From an uncultured Lachnospiraceae bacterium (GTDB lineage: Bacteria; Bacillota; Clostridia; Lachnospirales; Lachnospiraceae), in contig CAJUAO010000001.1 in NCBI GenBank assembly GCA_910584685.1, positions 195,227 to 246,007 of the forward strand: a stretch of DNA of 50,781 nt. Reading direction: 5' to 3'. The notes under the pieces are model-generated. The model saw only the letters and a program-made list of their open reading frames with translations. It made no database searches and had not been told where the DNA came from. Made by a program: the position numbers and the translations under genes. Positions 1 to 9,148 of the stretch are shown in pieces (within the stretch, counting starts at the first letter, position 1; every line of letters begins with the position of its first letter).

Positions 1-59
1 ACTTTAGTTCAAAGAACTTTAGTTCAAAGAACTTTAGTTCAAAGAACTTTAGTTCTTTG
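1..59. repeat. 15-bp tandem repeat, 3.7 copies, ending in an inverted repeat
   Basis: The unit ACTTTAGTTCAAAGA occurs at 1-15, 16-30 and 31-45, with a partial copy at 46-55. The last copy runs into its own reverse complement: CAAAGAACT at 40-48 and AGTTCTTTG at 51-59 form 9-bp arms around TT. It lies just downstream of the minus-strand gene ending at 93, so it could act as a terminator stem. The array may continue beyond the window edge. Confidence 0.9.
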
Positions 60-92
60 TGAAGCCGACACTTTTTAAGGAAGCATAAGCTC

Positions 93-1280
93 TTAATTTT
101 TCAGAATATATATACTGTTTCTGTCAGTTGCTATACATCCCATATATTCTCCCTTTTCCTGATGCAAAAGCGTTAAATCAGGATATCTGTACACTGCTAT
201 AGTAGGCTTATCCTTTCCGATAAGCCGTTTTTTTCTTCCGGATACAATAAACATATCGTTTACCACTGTTTCTACCTTTTTTTCCCTGGAAAAGCTTATA
301 TCTGCCTTATTTTTTATAAGGTTGTAAAAACTGATTTCTCCCTTAATATTCAGCCTGATATACGGCGTCTGCCCGATAATATAGCTCCACGCCAAATCCT
401 CCTTGCCGTATATATTCTGATTTATGCATGTGGTAGTTTCTTTTGTCTCCGTGTTATAAAATATTACCTGCTCCTGATGAATTTCCGGCTGTACCTTTGA
501 ATATACTATATATTTTCCCTTTACTGCCGCATAAGGAAAGGTTTCCGTATAAAACGCCTGGTCTATGGTGTCTATTACTATATTCCCCTTTGACAAAAGT
601 ATATCGCTGACAAGCTGTCCCAGATTAACAAAGCTTATTTTTTCAAGGGACACCTCGCTTTTTTCCATTTTACTGTAGCGTTCGTCTGTAATTAAATTAA
701 AGCCTGTCTTTATCATGCATCTGTTATTATCCAACAGCTTTATATTTTCAATGCCGTTTATTCTTAAATTATCGTCAACTACCGGCACTTTTTTTTCATC
801 CTTTATGCAATATAAAAACTGGTCAAATTCAAAATAACCGTTATATGTTTCCGTAAGGTTATATCTTATATATTCATTTTGAAAAAGCATAAAAAAATCA
901 TTAAGGATAAATACCCTTGTCTTCTTATAGTTGTTGTATTCGCTTATATGCTCCCTCACACTGTATACAGGCTCAATATCCTTTGACTCAATATTGTACC
1001 TGTACATTGTAATGCTTTGATTATCTCCGTTAATATCTGTAATTGTGGTAAAGTACAGATTGTCAATTTTTTTGTCAAGACATTTTATCTTGTAAATATC
1101 ATACTTCTTTTTTCCGGAAAGAAGCTCTATTCTTTCGTTTTTCTCCGGCTTGTATATATAATATCTGACTGTATTTACCCCCTCATACTCTGAAGGCTCA
1201 TATTCCTTTTCCAGTATAAAGCTGCCATTATAAAGATGTCCTTTTATTTTATGGGCATTTTTTATTATTCTAATATTCAT
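93..1280 (-). CDS. Unknown 395-aa protein, possibly beta-propeller-like
   Basis: I do not recognise this protein. It has no signal peptide or membrane segment and is rich in short alternating hydrophobic stretches with Tyr, Asn, Lys and Ile, such as YIRLNIKGEISFYNL and TIAVYRYPDLTLLHQ. That pattern fits a repetitive beta-sheet protein such as a beta-propeller. The start lies 2 nt after the proB stop, with an AAGGA sequence upstream, so the two genes are probably co-transcribed. Nothing links it to proline synthesis other than position. The beta-propeller idea is inference from composition only. Confidence 0.6.
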   Translation of the reverse strand: MNIRIIKNAHKIKGHLYNGSFILEKEYEPSEYEGVNTVRYYIYKPEKNERIELLSGKKKYDIYKIKCLDKKIDNLYFTTITDINGDNQSITMYRYNIESKDIEPVYSVREHISEYNNYKKTRVFILNDFFMLFQNEYIRYNLTETYNGYFEFDQFLYCIKDEKKVPVVDDNLRINGIENIKLLDNNRCMIKTGFNLITDERYSKMEKSEVSLEKISFVNLGQLVSDILLSKGNIVIDTIDQAFYTETFPYAAVKGKYIVYSKVQPEIHQEQVIFYNTETKETTTCINQNIYGKEDLAWSYIIGQTPYIRLNIKGEISFYNLIKNKADISFSREKKVETVVNDMFIVSGRKKRLIGKDKPTIAVYRYPDLTLLHQEKGEYMGCIATDRNSIYILKN

Positions 1281-1282
1281 AA

Positions 1283-2125
1283 TTATAAAAATTCCTTTAC
1301 ATTAAAAGACTCATTACTGTTTGCTTTAAACAATGTGCCTATATTTTCCCCATCCATAATTTTTTCTATAACGTGTATGTCATCGCCGTTTGCTATAATC
1401 ATATCCGTATTGGAATATGTTGCAATCTGCGCTGCGACAAGCTTTGAAGCCATACCTCCTGTTCCGACGCTGCTTGAGCTTGTGCTTTTTCCCATATCTA
1501 TAAGCTTCTGGTCAATAACGGGTACCTCCTCTATAAATCTGGCATCCTTGTTTATATTTGGGTCATCTGTAAAAAGCCCGTCTATATCCGACAAAAGAAT
1601 AAGCAAATCAGCATTTGTCAGTGATGCTACTATAGCCGAAAGCCTGTCATTATCTCCAAACTCTATAAGCTTTTCCATCTCATAGGTTGATACAGTATCA
1701 TTTTCATTTACAATAGGTATTACTCCAAGCTTAAGAAGCTCGTTAAAGGTGTTTATAGCATTTGTCCTGCCTACGTCGTTTATCATGGTTATCTTTGTAA
1801 GGAGAAGCTGCGCTACGCTTTGATTATATTCACTGAAAATCCTTTGATATACCATCATAAGCTGTGCCTGTCCCACTGCGGCGCACGCCTGCTTTTTTGC
1901 CAGCGTAAGGGCTCCTGAAAGCTTAAGCTTTTTTCTTCCCACCGCTATTGCTCCTGAGGATACAAGAATAACCTCTTTTCCCTTATTCCTCATATCCGTA
2001 AGAACTCTGACGAGAAGCTCAAGCTTCCTTAAATCTAGGGCTCCCGTCTCCTGATGCGTAAGGGAGGATGAGCCTATTTTTACTACAATCCTCTTTTTTT
2101 CACGTATATAATTTCTGTTTCCCAT
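1283..2125 (-). CDS. proB: Glutamate 5-kinase, short form without PUA domain
   Basis: It phosphorylates glutamate to glutamyl 5-phosphate, the first step of proline synthesis, in the cytoplasm. The amino-acid-kinase fold is visible from end to end: VVKIGSSSLT near residue 13, VSSGAIAVG near 56, the substrate segment NENDTVST near 140, and SDIDGLFTDDP near 180, then GTGGMASKLVAA. The protein is 280 aa, whereas the E. coli type is about 367 aa with a C-terminal PUA domain; that domain is absent here, as in some Firmicutes. GAGGAAAAAAAC precedes the ATG. proA is not adjacent in the window. The following gene starts 2 nt after the stop. Confidence 0.93.
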   Translation of the reverse strand: MGNRNYIREKKRIVVKIGSSSLTHQETGALDLRKLELLVRVLTDMRNKGKEVILVSSGAIAVGRKKLKLSGALTLAKKQACAAVGQAQLMMVYQRIFSEYNQSVAQLLLTKITMINDVGRTNAINTFNELLKLGVIPIVNENDTVSTYEMEKLIEFGDNDRLSAIVASLTNADLLILLSDIDGLFTDDPNINKDARFIEEVPVIDQKLIDMGKSTSSSSVGTGGMASKLVAAQIATYSNTDMIIANGDDIHVIEKIMDGENIGTLFKANSNESFNVKEFL

Positions 2126-2175
2126 GTTTTTTTCCTCATGTAATAAGTTTAATACCCTGATAAGTATACTACATT

Positions 2176-3789
2176 TTATTCCTCACGTAAAGGCGAATAT
2201 TTTAACATAATGGCCTCAAATACCCTTATGCCGTCCATTGCCGCGCTTGTTATGCCCCCTGCGTAGCCTGCCCCCTCGCCGCATGGATATATTCCCTTTA
2301 AATTTGCTTCAAGGCTTTCATCTCTGTTTATTCTTACAGGAGATGACGAGCGGCTTTCAACTCCGCTTACTATGGCGTCCGGCATGTCAAAGCCCTCGAG
2401 CTGTTTTGAAAAGCCATGTATTCCCTCTATAAGGGAGCTGCTTATATATTCGGGGAAAATATTTCTCAGGTTTGAAAGCCTGTATTCTCCCTTTATCATA
2501 GGTACTACGCTTCCAAGTCCTGCGGAGGGCCTGTTTTTTTCAAAATCCTCAAATCTCTGGACAGGTACAACTCCCTTTCCCTCTGTGTAAGCCTTCTCCT
2601 CTAAGCTTCTCTGAAAATACATTCCTTCAAGGGGCGATGTCCTTCCGTAATCCTCCGGCGTCACCGTAACAATAATTGCGCTGTTTCCATTACATCCGTC
2701 TCGGCCGCTGTAGCTCATGCCGTTGACAGCAAGCCTTTTTTCCTCTGACGACGCGTTTACAACGTAGCCTCCCGGACACATGCAAAAGGAATAAACGCCC
2801 CTGCCCTCCTTTGTATTGTATGTAACCTTATAATCTGCCGCCTCCAAAAGCTCGTGAGCCTTAACTCCATACATTTTTTCATTTATCATTGACTGGGGAT
2901 GCTCCACTCTTACTCCCACAGCAAAGGCCTTTGGCTCCATATGAAGCTTTTTTTTGCTGAGCATTTCAAAGGTGTCCCTCGCGCTATGTCCAAGGGCAAG
3001 CACAAGAACCTGACAGCTTATATTTTCACTCTGGCGTACATTTGTGTTCTCAACTGTTATTGATTTAATTTCTCCATTTTCCGTATGTATATCAGTAAGC
3101 CTTGTACAAAATTTTATCTGCCCTCCAAGGCGTATTATTTCCTGCCGCATATTCTTTACAATATCGCAAAGAATATCAGTTCCTATATGAGGCTTGTTTA
3201 TATATGTAATCTCCGGCTTTGCGCCAAATTTAACAAATGTTTCCAAAACCTCCCTGTGCCTTCCGTCTTTATCCTTTACAATGGTATTAAGCTTTCCGTC
3301 TGAAAATGCGCCTGCTCCCCCCTCTCCAAACTGTACGTTTGACTCCTTATTCAGCTTTCCTTTGCTCCAAAAGCTTTCCACTGTCCTTTTTCTGTTGTCA
3401 ACACACTCTCCCCTTTCTATAATTAAAGGCCTGTAGCCGGCTCTTGCAAGAAAATAACCGCAAAACATGCCGGCCGGCCCCATTCCCACAATAACAGGTC
3501 TTTCACGAAGCTTTTCACCGCCTGCATCAGGCATAGAGTATATTTTTTCCTCTGTAAAAAATATATTATTATTAAACACTCTTTTGCTTATATTTTTTTC
3601 GTTTTCTACCGTTACGTTTACGGAATAAACATACTTTATATCCGGCTTGTTCCTTGCATCTACGGATTTCTTCACTATTTTTATTGAGTGAATCTCCTCC
3701 GTCCTTAATCTTAAAAGCGACGATACCTTCATGGAAAGCCTGTCCTCTCCGTCTGTCAGCTTCATTTTTATCTGGTTTATTCTTATCAT
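2176..3789 (-). CDS. FAD-dependent dehydrogenase of unknown substrate (COG2509 type)
   Basis: This 537-aa flavoprotein has an N-terminal region of about 95 residues with an RNA-binding-like alpha/beta look, then a dinucleotide-binding Rossmann motif GMGPAGM at 102-108 preceded by RPVIV. Further family blocks are the FGEGGAGAFSDGKLNT segment near 160, the Cys-rich YSFCMCPGGYVVNASSE near 335, and the C-terminal CGEGAGYAGGITSAAMDG that closes the FAD site. It matches the widespread uncharacterised FAD-dependent dehydrogenase family; the substrate is not known. It follows the HI0933-type flavoprotein by 15 nt, and AAGGAAAT precedes the ATG. Two unrelated flavoproteins in a row may act in one pathway, but that is inference. 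Confidence 0.85.
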   Translation of the reverse strand: MIRINQIKMKLTDGEDRLSMKVSSLLRLRTEEIHSIKIVKKSVDARNKPDIKYVYSVNVTVENEKNISKRVFNNNIFFTEEKIYSMPDAGGEKLRERPVIVGMGPAGMFCGYFLARAGYRPLIIERGECVDNRKRTVESFWSKGKLNKESNVQFGEGGAGAFSDGKLNTIVKDKDGRHREVLETFVKFGAKPEITYINKPHIGTDILCDIVKNMRQEIIRLGGQIKFCTRLTDIHTENGEIKSITVENTNVRQSENISCQVLVLALGHSARDTFEMLSKKKLHMEPKAFAVGVRVEHPQSMINEKMYGVKAHELLEAADYKVTYNTKEGRGVYSFCMCPGGYVVNASSEEKRLAVNGMSYSGRDGCNGNSAIIVTVTPEDYGRTSPLEGMYFQRSLEEKAYTEGKGVVPVQRFEDFEKNRPSAGLGSVVPMIKGEYRLSNLRNIFPEYISSSLIEGIHGFSKQLEGFDMPDAIVSGVESRSSSPVRINRDESLEANLKGIYPCGEGAGYAGGITSAAMDGIRVFEAIMLKYSPLREE

Positions 3790-3804
3790 ATTTCCTTTAA
3801 CCTT

Positions 3805-5070
3805 TCATTCCCTAAGTATATGATTTCCCGCTATGTAACCGGTAGCCCATGCCCACTGGAGATTATAGCCTCCGCACATTCCGTCGGCATCAAGCATTTC
3901 TCCCGTCATATATAAATCTGGAACAAGCCTTGATTCCATTGTGCTCTTAAATTCATCAAGCCTTATTCCCCCTGCAAGCACCTGCGCCGACGCAAAATCA
4001 TTTACATCCGTTACATTATCCGTATACGACTTTATCTCTGCGGCTAACCTTTTAATTAAACTATCGTCAATATGACAGGCCTTTTCATCTGCCGGTATAT
4101 GCAGCTCCTCTATAAGAGCAGCCGCCAGCTTATCGTTTATTACCCCTATAAAGCACTGCAATATAGTTATGTTTTTGTTTTTTTTCCCCTTTTCCTTTAT
4201 CATGTTAAAAATGCTATCCGGGGTCATATTACTCAGAAAATCTATTTTAAGCCGTACGCCCTTCTTTTCTCTTATACCGTATGCGCCATAGGCTGATACC
4301 TGAAATGCAGGAATCCCTGACACCCCATAGTCTGTAAGCTGCAGCTCCCCTTCGTCCCACGCTGCCGTTTCATAGCCCTCGCCGCCTTCCACCAAAAGCC
4401 AGATTTGTCCATCGCATCTCACGCCTGAAACAGCCTTATAAAAATCTTTATTTTCACATTTCATACCCGTAAGTGACGACACTATAGGTATCATGCCATG
4501 ACCAAGGCTCTTTGCTAAATCATAGCCGTTTATTCTTAGCCGCTTTCTCTTTGGAATACCTGCAAGGCTTCCGCAGGATAGAATTATTCCTTTAGAGCTG
4601 TATTCCTTATGAGGGGTTTTCACATAAAAAAAATTTCCCTTTTTTTCTATTGCCTCCACAGGACTGTTTAATACTATATGTACCCCATAAAAAAGACACT
4701 CGTTATAAAGGGCCACGGCTACAGAGGATGCCTGTCCGGAGCGGGGATATATATATCCGTCCCTGTCCTTAAAGCAAAGTCCAAGCTCTCCAAAATAGCT
4801 TATTGTTTCCCTATAGCCAAAGCTCCCTATTATTTCTTTGACAAAAGTCATATTGCGGCTTCTAAAGTATTCCTCTGACATTTTTTTGTTTGTAAGGTTG
4901 CATCTGCCGTTTCCTGTAGCATATATTTTCCTTCCGGCCTGACTGTCTGCCTCCAGAAGCGTTACGTCAATACCTCTTTTTGCAGCCTCTATAGCCGCCA
5001 CTAAGCCTGACGCGCCTGCTCCAACTACTATTATGCTTTTTTTAAGGAATTTTTTACCTTTATCACTCAT
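3805..5070 (-). CDS. HI0933-family flavoprotein (YhiN-like)
   Basis: This 421-aa NAD(P)/FAD-dependent oxidoreductase starts with an FAD-binding Rossmann motif VVGAGASGLVAAIEAA at about 16-31, followed by the family block GRKIYATGNGRCNLTN at about 46-61. The end carries GEMLDADGMCGGYNLQWAWATG, the second FAD-contact segment. Both blocks define the HI0933/YhiN family (COG2081). No substrate is established for the family. GGAGAGGAAAA precedes the ATG and the gene begins 10 nt after the upstream membrane protein gene, so it is in the same operon. Confidence 0.88.
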   Translation of the reverse strand: MSDKGKKFLKKSIIVVGAGASGLVAAIEAAKRGIDVTLLEADSQAGRKIYATGNGRCNLTNKKMSEEYFRSRNMTFVKEIIGSFGYRETISYFGELGLCFKDRDGYIYPRSGQASSVAVALYNECLFYGVHIVLNSPVEAIEKKGNFFYVKTPHKEYSSKGIILSCGSLAGIPKRKRLRINGYDLAKSLGHGMIPIVSSLTGMKCENKDFYKAVSGVRCDGQIWLLVEGGEGYETAAWDEGELQLTDYGVSGIPAFQVSAYGAYGIREKKGVRLKIDFLSNMTPDSIFNMIKEKGKKNKNITILQCFIGVINDKLAAALIEELHIPADEKACHIDDSLIKRLAAEIKSYTDNVTDVNDFASAQVLAGGIRLDEFKSTMESRLVPDLYMTGEMLDADGMCGGYNLQWAWATGYIAGNHILRE

Positions 5071-5080
5071 TTTTCCTCTC

Positions 5081-5695
5081 CTATGATGTGATACTCTCCA
5101 AAAATCTATATAATTCGCTTATGTTTTTTATTGCCACTCCATATTTAAGCTCAGCCACCATGGCCTCGTCCATCTCATTCTCCGTTATGCCTGTCTCCAT
5201 GTAAACGGTTGTTTTATCCTCCTTATATACAACCACGCCGTTTTCCTCTAAAACTACGTAATACTTTGAGACTTCGGCAGAATAATTATATTTTGTCGTT
5301 GCCTCCTCCGCTTTTTCAACATTTCTTCGTATTACTACCTCCTTATCGGAAAAGGAAAGCAGCATAACGTTTAATATCCTCTTATCCGTCTCCTCAAAAA
5401 AAGAGGTATTGCTCTCAATAAAATCTATTACCTGATTTCTGTCAAGACCTATAAGCTCTACAGGAATATTAAGGTTTTCTGTAACTGTCTCGTCCTTGTC
5501 GCTGTAATAAGTCTCCAGTGTATATTTTGTATTTCTTTTTACAATTACCTGGCTTTGATTATCTGCAGCCACAGACTTATTATCAAATGTAATAATCTCG
5601 CTTTCCCAGCTTTGCGCCAGCTTATAGCCGAATACATACATTCCTATAAACAAAACTCCAGCCAAAAGGCCGAAAATATATTTTAATCTGCCCAT
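5081..5695 (-). CDS. Single-pass membrane protein, unknown, 204 aa
   Basis: I do not recognise a family. The start is placed at MGRLKYIFG because GGAGG lies 5 nt before this ATG; a longer frame begins at 5728 but lacks a ribosome site. One N-terminal membrane segment (about residues 6-24) is followed by a roughly 180-residue polar domain, so the protein is probably anchored with most of it outside. The layout recalls sporulation-associated anchored proteins, and the neighbour upstream is a SpoVB-like flippase ending 57 nt away. A role in the cell wall or spore is only a guess from context. Confidence 0.7.
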   Translation of the reverse strand: MGRLKYIFGLLAGVLFIGMYVFGYKLAQSWESEIITFDNKSVAADNQSQVIVKRNTKYTLETYYSDKDETVTENLNIPVELIGLDRNQVIDFIESNTSFFEETDKRILNVMLLSFSDKEVVIRRNVEKAEEATTKYNYSAEVSKYYVVLEENGVVVYKEDKTTVYMETGITENEMDEAMVAELKYGVAIKNISELYRFLESITS

Positions 5696-5752
5696 ATATG
5701 CCTCCATTTCTGTTGACATTATGGACATAATATTCTTATTTTATACAGTATG

Positions 5753-7399
5753 CTACAATAATCTTACTTTTTTCAGTATTCCTGCAATCCTTCCCCCTGC
5801 GGGAAACATTTTTATTTCTTCTTCACTTAAAACCTTAAAGACCATAAGCAGCGCTCCGTATATGATTACTGCTGCAATTACTGCAAGCAAAACAGGAACT
5901 GCCACTGTAAGCAAATGTGATTTACTGACAAGAGCCATAAGCCTGTTCATTCCCGTATACGCAAGAAAGCTGCCTGCCCCCATTATAACTGCGGAAATTA
6001 AGGGAAGTATAAAGGTTTTTGTTATTTCCTGCCTGTAGCCTGTATGCCTTTTTATTGCGGCGGAATTTAATATACATACTGTTACGGAAAACAATATATC
6101 TGCTATCGCAACTCCGTACACATCTGTCTTTAAAAGCTGCAGTCCTGCCAGTATAAATAAATGGGCTCCCAACGCTATTGCCGAATGTATGACCGGAAGC
6201 TTCATTTTATTGATACCCTGTAATATTGAGTTTGTTATTGTGGAAAATGAATATCCGATTACAACAAACACCGCAAGCCTCATAAGAAGCACGTCGTCAC
6301 TGTGAAGGCTTCCCCTTCCGAACAATAATGTAATAAATGGCTCTGCCAGCACTGAAAGACCTACTCCGCAGGGTATGGCAATAATTGTCGTAAGCTTTAC
6401 TGACGAGCCTATTTTATTCTTTAACAGCCTGTAATCCCCTACGGTAACAGACCTTATAAGACTTGGAACTACTGCCGACGAAAGCGCCGAGGCTATAGCT
6501 ATAGGCGCCGTGGTAAGAAGTCTGTAATGTCCTGAATATATGCTCCAATAGGGCGAATACTGCGCCTCCGTAAAGCCAAATACCTTAGTCATAATATTTC
6601 CGTATATGGCGCTGTCTAAAATACTGCTTATATTGTATATTGTAGTACTAAGGAGCACAGGAAAGATGGTTACCACAAGCACCTTTCCCAAATCAACATA
6701 GCTCTCTTCAGCATGGGTTTTGTCCCTTCTCATCATACGGTTGAAATTACGCCTGTAAACCATATATACGAATATAACGAAAAGAAGAGCCGCCCCTGCT
6801 CCTGCAAGGGTTCCCATTGTTCCTCCCGCAGCGCTGTATTCTATGGTTTTTCCGATTCCGTCCCCTGCCCTGAACATAAGATACGCCCCAAGAACGCTTA
6901 CCACGGCGTTTACTATCTGCTCGAAAATCTGGGATATAGCCGTAGGAATCATTGAGCCAAGACCTTGGAAAAATCCCCTTAATACTCCTAATATACACAT
7001 GATAAAAAGAGCCGGAGCCAGTATCTTAAGTGCAAGGGAGGCAGACGGGAACTTCCACAGTCCTGCCAGCTTATCCGCAAATAAATATACGCATACGCTT
7101 ACCGTAAGGCCTATGGCTACGGCTATTACCATCGCCCCCTTTAAAGTCTTTGCGGCATTTTTCACCTGCCCCGTTGCCATTCTTGCAGCAACAATCTTTG
7201 ACACTGCCAGAGGAAGGCTTAATGACGATATAAGAAGAAAAAGGGAATATATATCATAGGCTATGGTATACGCCGATATTCCGTCTCCAAGTATATTGTT
7301 TAAGGGTATTCTGTATATAATTCCAATTACTCTTGTAAGGATTCCTGCTATGGCAAGTATACTTCCCTGTACAAGAAAATTATTTTTTTTACTGCTCAT
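5753..7399 (-). CDS. SpoVB-like polysaccharide/lipid flippase (MATE-like, MOP superfamily)
   Basis: This 548-aa integral membrane protein has about 14 hydrophobic segments. The opening (LVQGSILAIAGILTRVIGIIYRIPLNNILGD) and FQGLGSMIPTAISQIFEQIVNAVVSV near 145 are typical of the SpoVB/MurJ-related group, which moves lipid-linked precursors across the membrane. In Bacillus, SpoVB is needed for spore cortex synthesis. The family also includes division and capsule flippases, so the exact substrate cannot be fixed from sequence. The ybeY stop lies 16 nt upstream. Confidence 0.82.
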   Translation of the reverse strand: MSSKKNNFLVQGSILAIAGILTRVIGIIYRIPLNNILGDGISAYTIAYDIYSLFLLISSLSLPLAVSKIVAARMATGQVKNAAKTLKGAMVIAVAIGLTVSVCVYLFADKLAGLWKFPSASLALKILAPALFIMCILGVLRGFFQGLGSMIPTAISQIFEQIVNAVVSVLGAYLMFRAGDGIGKTIEYSAAGGTMGTLAGAGAALLFVIFVYMVYRRNFNRMMRRDKTHAEESYVDLGKVLVVTIFPVLLSTTIYNISSILDSAIYGNIMTKVFGFTEAQYSPYWSIYSGHYRLLTTAPIAIASALSSAVVPSLIRSVTVGDYRLLKNKIGSSVKLTTIIAIPCGVGLSVLAEPFITLLFGRGSLHSDDVLLMRLAVFVVIGYSFSTITNSILQGINKMKLPVIHSAIALGAHLFILAGLQLLKTDVYGVAIADILFSVTVCILNSAAIKRHTGYRQEITKTFILPLISAVIMGAGSFLAYTGMNRLMALVSKSHLLTVAVPVLLAVIAAVIIYGALLMVFKVLSEEEIKMFPAGGRIAGILKKVRLL

Positions 7400-7415
7400 A
7401 AATAAACCTGACCTT

Positions 7416-7925
7416 TCAGATTCTTGTTATTCCAAGACTGTTAAGAACCTCTCGCTGCCTTTTTTCCATGTCTTCTCTCTCTTCTGCCTCCATGTGGTCA
7501 TATCCCAACAGATGAAACATACTGTGGGCTAAAAGAAATCCAATCTCTCTCTTTATGCTGTGTCCATACTCTTCTGCCTGTTCCTCTGCTCTTTCAACCG
7601 AAATAACAATATCCCCAAGCATAAGCTCTCCTGTATCAGGCTCAAAATATTCACAAAGGATTTTTTCATCTCTTTCCAAAAAGGAAAAATCCCCTGCCTT
7701 TTCATATTCAAGCATTGGAAATGACAATACGTCCGTAGCCTTGTCTATATTCCTATGCTCCCTGTTTATTTCCCTTATTCCCTCGTTATCTGTAAAGGTA
7801 ACCGACACCCACGCCTCATAGGGGCATTTTTCGTGCTCAAGACATTTGTCTGCTATCTGGCGTATAAGCCCCTCCAAGTCAAAATCCACCTTAAATTCCG
7901 TTTCTTTTTCTATGATAACGCTCAT
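7416..7925 (-). CDS. ybeY: Endoribonuclease YbeY, 16S rRNA maturation factor
   Basis: YbeY is a zinc-dependent single-strand endoribonuclease used in 16S rRNA 3'-end maturation and ribosome quality control. The signature H-x3-H-x5-H is intact at H134, H138 and H144 (HSMFHLLGYDH), preceded by LGDIVISVERA near 104. At 169 aa it has normal length. The position behind phoH and the HD gene is the conserved Firmicutes order. GGGAGAAAAAT precedes the ATG. Confidence 0.95.
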   Translation of the reverse strand: MSVIIEKETEFKVDFDLEGLIRQIADKCLEHEKCPYEAWVSVTFTDNEGIREINREHRNIDKATDVLSFPMLEYEKAGDFSFLERDEKILCEYFEPDTGELMLGDIVISVERAEEQAEEYGHSIKREIGFLLAHSMFHLLGYDHMEAEEREDMEKRQREVLNSLGITRI

Positions 7926-7945
7926 ATTTTTCTCCCTTTTAGTAT

Positions 7946-9076
7946 TTATACATTAAAATATTTTTCAAACTCGCTCTTTATCCCTGACAGCTCGCCTACG
8001 GACAGCCCGGATTTGTCCAATATTCCCGTGGAAAGTCTTACGTTAAATACATTATCTATAATTTTTTTCTCTGAGACGTCCCTGCCGGAAGCCTTTAAGT
8101 ATTCTATTGAGCTTATAACAGAATCTGCAAGCATAACAAGCGCCGCCTCCTTTGACGACGGCGGACGGTGCTTTCCGTCATACTCCACAATAATTGCTTT
8201 GATTTCTCTTGGCATACCGTACTTATTTGCAATCATAAGCCCTGCCTTTATAATGTCGTCGCTTTCCTTTGTTTTTCCTATGTCGTGCAAAAGTCCTCCC
8301 GCATATGCAAGCCTTGCATTACATTGGATTTTTTCCCCTCCTGCCTTTGCCAGCTCCGCTACTTCCTGTGAATGATAATAAAGGGAAATTGATTTTGCCT
8401 TAATATCCCTTACCGGCTCTGACGACTCTCTTATGTATGGTTCTACACTCTTCGGTCTTACAAAGGCATAGACGTTAATAAACAAAATTAAGGCAATGGC
8501 GGTTGATACAAGTGAAATTCCTGCAAAGCCGTAATCAAAAGCATTTGTGTTATAATATTGAAATACACCGTTTATAAAAAAAGCAATAAAAAACAATACT
8601 ATACTGCTTACAATAAACTTTATCTTATCCTTAACAACATCTGCCACAAAGCATGAAAAGGCTCCTATAATTAATGTTCCGTATAAAAACTCCTGCTCTG
8701 CTCCGTACAGAAAAGAAACAGCAACAGATACGCTTAAGGCGCATATAAGCCCTGTATCAATTCCCGACATAAGGGTCATAATCATAAAAACTGCCATAAC
8801 CGGCCTGAATTCATATGGAATTAACATCATAAGAACGGTTAAAATTACTATTCCGTGATAATATATAAGAAGTCTGGTCATGTCCTTTATCTTTATACTC
8901 ATTGCCATAAGAAGTATGACGAAGGCTGACGCTGACACTACCACCACTGTAAACCTTTCATTTGCCCACAGCTCTTTTCTCCATATCTTTGAAGAAAAAT
9001 ATGCTACGACTAAAGTCATAACCGCCATATAAACGTATAACGCCGTATTTATAAGTGCTTTTTTATTTTTTATCAT
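7946..9076 (-). CDS. Membrane HD-domain protein, shortened and degenerate PgpH homologue
   Basis: PgpH-type proteins are membrane c-di-AMP phosphodiesterases, and their gene sits between phoH and ybeY, as here. This protein is only 376 aa, about half the usual size. It lacks the large extracellular domain and begins directly with about seven membrane segments (residues 10-215). The HD domain follows: YYHSQEVAEL, LLHDIGK and LADSV keep the His, His-Asp and Asp of one metal site. The family's HV and HHGT blocks, which supply the second site, are replaced by KAGLMIANKYG and VEYDGK. Activity on c-di-AMP is therefore doubtful. GAGGTAAA precedes the ATG. Confidence 0.8.
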   Translation of the reverse strand: MIKNKKALINTALYVYMAVMTLVVAYFSSKIWRKELWANERFTVVVVSASAFVILLMAMSIKIKDMTRLLIYYHGIVILTVLMMLIPYEFRPVMAVFMIMTLMSGIDTGLICALSVSVAVSFLYGAEQEFLYGTLIIGAFSCFVADVVKDKIKFIVSSIVLFFIAFFINGVFQYYNTNAFDYGFAGISLVSTAIALILFINVYAFVRPKSVEPYIRESSEPVRDIKAKSISLYYHSQEVAELAKAGGEKIQCNARLAYAGGLLHDIGKTKESDDIIKAGLMIANKYGMPREIKAIIVEYDGKHRPPSSKEAALVMLADSVISSIEYLKASGRDVSEKKIIDNVFNVRLSTGILDKSGLSVGELSGIKSEFEKYFNV

Positions 9077-9148
9077 TTTACCTCATTCCCTCACTGTATT
9101 CTTAAGCTTAAGCTCTGCATGTATACACGCCTTAACATAAAATAACCC

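Noticed and set aside
7755..8375. A 206-aa plus-strand open frame
   Set aside because: It runs antisense to ybeY and the HD gene, which have clear family motifs and ribosome sites. Its translation is a Phe/Ser/Pro-rich shadow without any domain.
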